This document shows, piece by piece, positions 60,165 through 64,000 of a stretch of 64,000 nt of DNA. The first letter of the stretch is position 1; each line of letters begins with the position of its first letter. The stretch is taken from positions 1,123,501-1,187,500 of the forward strand of contig NZ_CP094975.1 of the NCBI RefSeq assembly GCF_023509015.1. The letters are read 5' to 3'. The notes beneath the pieces were generated by a model that did not search any database, was not told the DNA's origin, and saw nothing but the letters and a program-made list of their open reading frames with translations. The position numbers were made by a program, and so were the translations under genes. The stretch comes from Pseudomonas abieticivorans (GTDB lineage: Bacteria > Pseudomonadota > Gammaproteobacteria > Pseudomonadales > Pseudomonadaceae).

Positions 60165-61703
60165 ATGCCCCACTCCACCTTGCCGACCCCACCCTTGTCC
60201 GAGGTTTATGACGTTGCCGTGATCGGCGGCGGCATCAATGGTGTCGGGATCGCGGCGGATGCAGCGGGCCGTGGGCTCTCGGTGTTCCTGTGCGAAAAGG
60301 ATGACCTGGCCAGCCACACCTCCTCGGCCAGCAGCAAACTGATCCACGGTGGCCTGCGCTACCTCGAACATTACGAATTTCGCCTGGTGCGCGAAGCCTT
60401 GGCCGAACGCGAAGTACTGCTGGCCAAGGCCCCGCACATCGTCAAACCCATGCGCTTCGTGCTGCCCCACCGCCCGCACCTGCGCCCGGCGTGGATGATC
60501 CGTGCCGGGCTGTTCCTCTACGACCACCTGGGCAAGCGCGAAAAACTTGCGGCCTCGCGCAGCCTGACGTTTGGCGCCGACAGCCCCTTGAAGGCAGAAA
60601 TCACCCGCGGTTTCGAGTATTCCGATTGCTGGGTGGATGACGCACGCCTGGTGGTGCTCAATGCCATGGCCGCCCGTGAACGCGGCGCGCACGTGCACAC
60701 CCGCACCCGCTGCCTGAACGCCCGCCGCATCAAAGGCCTGTGGCATGTACACCTGGAACGGGCCGATGGCAGCCTGTTTTCCATCCACGCCAAGGCCTTG
60801 GTCAACGCGGCCGGGCCGTGGGTGGCCAAGTTCATCCGCGACGACTTGAAACTTGATTCGCCCTACGGCATTCGCCTGATCCAGGGCAGCCACCTGATTG
60901 TGCCCAAGCTGTACGAGGGCGAGCACGCGCATATCTTGCAAAACGAAGACCAACGCATCGTTTTCACCATTCCTTACCTCAACCGTTTTACCTTGATCGG
61001 CACCACCGACCGCGAGTACACGGGCGACCCGGCCAAGGTCGCGATCACCGAGGGCGAAACCGACTACCTGCTCAAGGTCGTCAACGCACACTTCAAGCAG
61101 CAAGTGAGCAAGGGCGACATCCTGCACAGTTACTCGGGGGTGCGCCCACTGTGCAACGACGAGTCCGACAACCCTTCGGCCGTGACCCGCGACTACACCC
61201 TGTCGCTGTCGGGCGCCGCAGGCGAAGCCCCGCTGCTGTCGGTGTTCGGCGGCAAGTTGACCACGTACCGCAAGCTGGCCGAATCGGCCTTGGCGCAACT
61301 GGCCCCCTACTTCAAGCACATGTCGGGTAGCTGGACCGCCAGCGCCACCCTGCCGGGCGGGGAACACATGAGCACCCCGCAAGCCCTGGTGCAAACCCTG
61401 CTGGCGCGCTACAGCTGGCTTTCGCCCGAGCTGGCCCAGCGCTGGTCGGTGAGCTACGGCAGCCGCACCTTTCGCATGCTCGAAGGCGTCAATAGCCTGG
61501 CCGACCTGGGTGAGCTGATCGGCGGTGGCTTGTATACCCGCGAGGTGGACTACCTGTGCAGCGAAGAATGGGCGCATAGCGCCGAGGACATTCTGTGGCG
61601 CCGCAGCAAACTGGGGTTATTTACCACGGCGCCGCAGCAGGATTACTTGCAGCACTACCTCGACAAAGTTGAAGTAGAACGCTCGAAAATTCAGGCGGCT
61701 TGA
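60165..61703 (+). CDS. glpD: GlpD, aerobic glycerol-3-phosphate dehydrogenase
   Basis: Membrane-associated flavoenzyme that oxidises glycerol-3-phosphate to dihydroxyacetone phosphate and feeds electrons to quinone. It has 512 residues with the FAD-binding loop VAVIGGGINGVGIAADAAGR and family signature SSKLIHGGLRYLEHYEF. AGGAGG lies before the ATG. It stands alone behind a GlpR-type operator. Confidence 0.98.
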   Translation: MPHSTLPTPPLSEVYDVAVIGGGINGVGIAADAAGRGLSVFLCEKDDLASHTSSASSKLIHGGLRYLEHYEFRLVREALAEREVLLAKAPHIVKPMRFVLPHRPHLRPAWMIRAGLFLYDHLGKREKLAASRSLTFGADSPLKAEITRGFEYSDCWVDDARLVVLNAMAARERGAHVHTRTRCLNARRIKGLWHVHLERADGSLFSIHAKALVNAAGPWVAKFIRDDLKLDSPYGIRLIQGSHLIVPKLYEGEHAHILQNEDQRIVFTIPYLNRFTLIGTTDREYTGDPAKVAITEGETDYLLKVVNAHFKQQVSKGDILHSYSGVRPLCNDESDNPSAVTRDYTLSLSGAAGEAPLLSVFGGKLTTYRKLAESALAQLAPYFKHMSGSWTASATLPGGEHMSTPQALVQTLLARYSWLSPELAQRWSVSYGSRTFRMLEGVNSLADLGELIGGGLYTREVDYLCSEEWAHSAEDILWRRSKLGLFTTAPQQDYLQHYLDKVEVERSKIQAA

Positions 61704-61709
61704 CTCGCT

Positions 61710-61733
61710 GCCCCGCCCTGCAAAGGGTGGGGC
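61710..61733 (+). terminator. Hairpin after glpD
   Basis: A 10-bp stem GCCCCGCCCT / AGGGTGGGGC (one G-T pair) with a 4-base loop, 6 bases past the glpD stop. No T-tract follows. Confidence 0.55.
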
Positions 61734-61757
61734 GCCTTGCTGGTGCGCGCTTTCACA

Positions 61758-61771
61758 TTCGGATTTCCGAA
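61758..61771 (+). promoter_or_regulatory. AauR-type activator site of gltI
   Basis: TTCGGATTTCCGAA matches exactly the TTCGG-N4-CCGAA site of the sigma-54 activator AauR, which controls acidic amino acid uptake in P. putida. It lies about 108 bases before the sigma-54 element. Confidence 0.75.
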
Positions 61772-61878
61772 CAAAAATCCCACCCCTTATTCGGCCAACC
61801 GTCTACCCCCTGCAACATTTCCCCGTCAAAAAACCTTAATCCCCTTCAAAATCAACCCCCTATAGCAATACGCCATGT

Positions 61879-61894
61879 CTGGCACGACTCATGC
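61879..61894 (+). promoter_or_regulatory. Sigma-54 promoter of gltIJK
   Basis: CTGGCACGACTCATGC has GG and GC exactly 10 bases apart. It lies 91 bases before the gltI ATG, downstream of the AauR-type site. Confidence 0.78.
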
Positions 61895-61984
61895 TCTACA
61901 CTCCTTATCGAATCAGCACCCACACGCTGAACGAAAGGGCCGATCCACGGCTCTCATAAAAAAAACAAGGTCGAGGAGAAATTG

Positions 61985-62890
61985 ATGCGTATTGTTCATC
62001 ACTTGCTGGGCGCAGCCATTGCTGCCGCACTGATCAGCAGCCCTGTCATGGCCGCCGAATTAACCGGCACCCTGAAAAAAATCAAGGACTCGGGCACCAT
62101 CACCCTGGGCCACCGCGACGCATCCATCCCGTTCTCCTACATCGCGGACGCCTCCGGCAAGCCGGTCGGCTACTCCCATGACATCCAGTTGAAAATCGTC
62201 GAAGCCATTAAGAAAGACCTCGACATGCCCAACCTGAACGTCAAGTACAACCTGGTCACCTCGCAAACCCGTATTCCGCTGGTGCAGAACGGCACCGTGG
62301 ACATCGAGTGCGGCTCCACCACCAACAACGCCGAACGCCAGCAGCAGGTCGATTTCTCGGTGGGTATCTTCGAGATTGGCACCCGTCTGCTGTCCAAGAA
62401 AGACTCGCCTTACAAGGACTTCGCTGACCTCAAGGGCAAGAACGTGGTGACCACTGCCGGCACCACCTCCGAGCGCATCCTCAAGTCCATGAACGCCGAC
62501 AAGCAGATGGGCATGAACGTGATCTCGGCCAAGGACCACGGCGAATCGTTCCAGATGCTGGAATCAGGCCGCGCCGTTGCCTTCATGATGGACGACGCCC
62601 TGCTGGCCGGCGAAATGGCCAAGGCCAAGAAGCCTGACGACTGGGCCGTGACCGGCACCGCGCAGTCCCACGAAATCTACGGCTGCATGATCCGCAAGGG
62701 CGACGCACCGTTCAAGAAGGCCGTGGATGACGCCATCGTCGCCGTGTACAAGTCGGGCGAGATCAACAACATCTACGCCAAGTGGTTCACCCAGCCGATC
62801 CCACCCAAAGGCCTGAACCTGATGTTCCCGGAAAGCGACGAGCTCAAGGCCCTGATCGCCAACCCCAGCGACCAGCCTGCCAAAGACTGA
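61985..62890 (+). CDS. gltI: GltI/AatJ, glutamate/aspartate-binding protein
   Basis: Periplasmic receptor of an acidic amino acid ABC importer. It has 301 residues with a Sec signal (LLGAAIAAALISSPVMAAEL, cut after AMA/VMA) and an SBP family 3 fold (TITLGHRDASIPFSYIADAS, GTVDIECGSTTNNAERQQQV). The ATG at 61985 has GAGGAGAA upstream. It is the first gene of gltIJK. Confidence 0.95.
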   Translation: MRIVHHLLGAAIAAALISSPVMAAELTGTLKKIKDSGTITLGHRDASIPFSYIADASGKPVGYSHDIQLKIVEAIKKDLDMPNLNVKYNLVTSQTRIPLVQNGTVDIECGSTTNNAERQQQVDFSVGIFEIGTRLLSKKDSPYKDFADLKGKNVVTTAGTTSERILKSMNADKQMGMNVISAKDHGESFQMLESGRAVAFMMDDALLAGEMAKAKKPDDWAVTGTAQSHEIYGCMIRKGDAPFKKAVDDAIVAVYKSGEINNIYAKWFTQPIPPKGLNLMFPESDELKALIANPSDQPAKD

Positions 62891-62984
62891 CCTGCCCAGT
62901 AGCGGCTAACCTTCAAGCACCCGGCCTTGCAACACCCGGGTGGTTGAAGGTGCCTGTGAATCACCAATCCAAGGGGAGACCCTG

Positions 62985-63731
62985 ATGAATTACAACTGGG
63001 ACTGGAGCGTCTTTTTCAAGTCCACCGGCATTGGCAGCGAGATCTACCTGGACTGGTACCTCACGGGCCTGGGCTGGACGATCGGCATTTCTGTCATCGC
63101 CTGGATCATCGCCCTGCTGCTGGGCTCGGTGCTGGGCGTGATGCGTACCGTGCCGAACCGCTGGGTGGCGCTGATCGCGACCACTTACGTGGAAATCTTC
63201 CGTAACGTACCGCTGCTGGTGCAACTGTTCATCTGGTACTTCGTGGTGCCGGACCTGATGCCCGAAAGCTTCCAGACATGGTTCAAGCAAGACCTGAACC
63301 CCACCACCTCGGCGTTCCTGAGCGTGGTCGTGTGCCTGGGCCTGTTCACCGCTGCCCGCGTGTGCGAGCAGGTGCGCACCGGCATCCAGGCGTTGCCCAA
63401 GGGCCAGGAATCGGCCGCACGGGCGATGGGCTTCAAACTGCCGCAGATCTACTCCAACGTACTGCTGCCGCAAGCTTATCGGATCATCATCCCGCCACTC
63501 ACCTCCGAATTCCTCAACGTGTTCAAGAACTCGTCCGTGGCGTCCCTGATCGGCCTGATGGAGCTGCTCGCGCAGACCAAGCAGACCGCCGAGTTCTCCG
63601 CCAATCTGTTCGAAGCCTTCACCTTGGCCACGCTGATCTACTTCACCCTGAACATGAGCCTGATGCTGCTGATGCGCCTGATCGAGAAGAAAGTCGCGGT
63701 GCCCGGGCTGATCTCCGTGGGGGGTAAATAA
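62985..63731 (+). CDS. gltJ: GltJ, glutamate/aspartate permease
   Basis: Inner-membrane permease of 248 residues with about five membrane segments and the HisM/GlnP-type EAA loop (GIQALPKGQESAARAMGFKL). The ATG at 62985 follows AAGGGGAG. It ends one base into the gltK start (TAATG), so the two permeases are translationally coupled and probably pair as a heterodimer. Confidence 0.95.
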   Translation: MNYNWDWSVFFKSTGIGSEIYLDWYLTGLGWTIGISVIAWIIALLLGSVLGVMRTVPNRWVALIATTYVEIFRNVPLLVQLFIWYFVVPDLMPESFQTWFKQDLNPTTSAFLSVVVCLGLFTAARVCEQVRTGIQALPKGQESAARAMGFKLPQIYSNVLLPQAYRIIIPPLTSEFLNVFKNSSVASLIGLMELLAQTKQTAEFSANLFEAFTLATLIYFTLNMSLMLLMRLIEKKVAVPGLISVGGK

Positions 63732-64000
63732 TGGACTTCAGTGGAATCATCCCGGCCATCCCGGGGCTCTGGAACGGCATGCTGATGACCTTGCAACTGA
63801 TGGTCATGGGCATCATCGGCGGCATCGTGCTGGGCACTGTGCTGGCGTTGATGCGCCTGTCGTCGAGCAAGCTGCTGTCACGCGTCGCCGGCGCCTACGT
63901 CAATTACTTCCGCTCCATCCCGCTGCTGCTGGTGATCACCTGGTTCTACCTGGCGGTACCCTTCGTGCTGCGCTGGATCACCGGCGAAGACACGCCGGTG
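63731..64000 (+). CDS. gltK: GltK, glutamate/aspartate permease (partial)
   Basis: Second permease of the importer, cut by the window end after 90 residues. The visible part begins MDFSGIIPAIPGLWNGMLMT and contains two membrane segments and the RSIPLLLVITWFYLAVPFVL stretch that is common to this permease family. The ATP-binding gene gltL would be expected beyond the window. Confidence 0.93.
   Translation, partial: MDFSGIIPAIPGLWNGMLMTLQLMVMGIIGGIVLGTVLALMRLSSSKLLSRVAGAYVNYFRSIPLLLVITWFYLAVPFVLRWITGEDTPV

Noticed and set aside
60135..61577. 480-codon frame on the minus strand opposite glpD
   Set aside because: Shadow of glpD; no independent promoter or family features.

Overview
The window comes from a Pseudomonas of the fluorescens group. 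The evidence is high GC content, the polar-flagellum regulator pair fleQ/fleS, AmrZ, the argG-motY-pyrC-rnt-peroxiredoxin-bfd-bfrB-grxD gene order, and the glpFKRD and gltIJK operons. It is ordinary chromosome. I see no insertion sequence, prophage, CRISPR array or replication origin, and one tRNA gene.

About 38 kb at the left (1-37975) is a polar flagellar and chemotaxis region. Reading leftwards on the minus strand the order is cheV-cheR, flgBCDE, flgFGHIJKL, a 15-kb flagellin-glycosylation island, fliC, flaG, fliD, fliS, fliT, fleQ and fleS (cut by the window edge). Divergent from cheV, on the plus strand, are flgA, flgM, flgN and a PilZ protein (flgZ). Promoter motifs fit the usual hierarchy: sigma-54 -24/-12 elements before flgB, flgF, flgA, fliD and fleS, and sigma-28 (FliA) elements before fliC, flgM and cheV. 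Hairpin terminators close cheR, flgE, flgL, fliC and fliD.

The most interesting part is the island between flgL and fliC (6496-21703). One end has a 1191-residue multi-domain glycosyltransferase (FgtA-like), a TagF-like polyol-phosphate transferase fused to a degenerate methyltransferase domain, a TagD-like cytidylyltransferase and a short-chain dehydrogenase. Next come pseudaminic-acid genes (pseB, pseC, a Pse-associated methylase, pseF, pseG, pseI), a ketoacyl synthase III, a Maf/DUF115 flagellin glycosyltransferase and a small translationally coupled protein. No PseH acetyltransferase is present. The layout suggests that flagellin is decorated both by a modified pseudaminic acid and by a phosphodiester-linked glycerol-type group.

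The middle (38028-43764) holds an MFS transporter, tRNA-Arg(CCT), two tiny membrane proteins behind a promoter that closely resembles the flgB sigma-54 promoter, an orphan phnN, amrZ, a LuxR-type response regulator and a lower-GC orphan membrane gene.

The right part (43813-64000) is mostly metabolic: argG, the stator-associated protein MotY, pyrC-rnt, peroxiredoxin, iron storage (bfd, bfrB), monothiol glutaredoxin, a molybdopterin oxidoreductase, argF with an ABC-transporter ATPase, phzF-like and ybaK genes, glycerol catabolism (glpF, glpK, glpR, glpD) and the start of a glutamate/aspartate ABC transporter (gltI, gltJ, gltK partial) with a matching AauR site and sigma-54 promoter.
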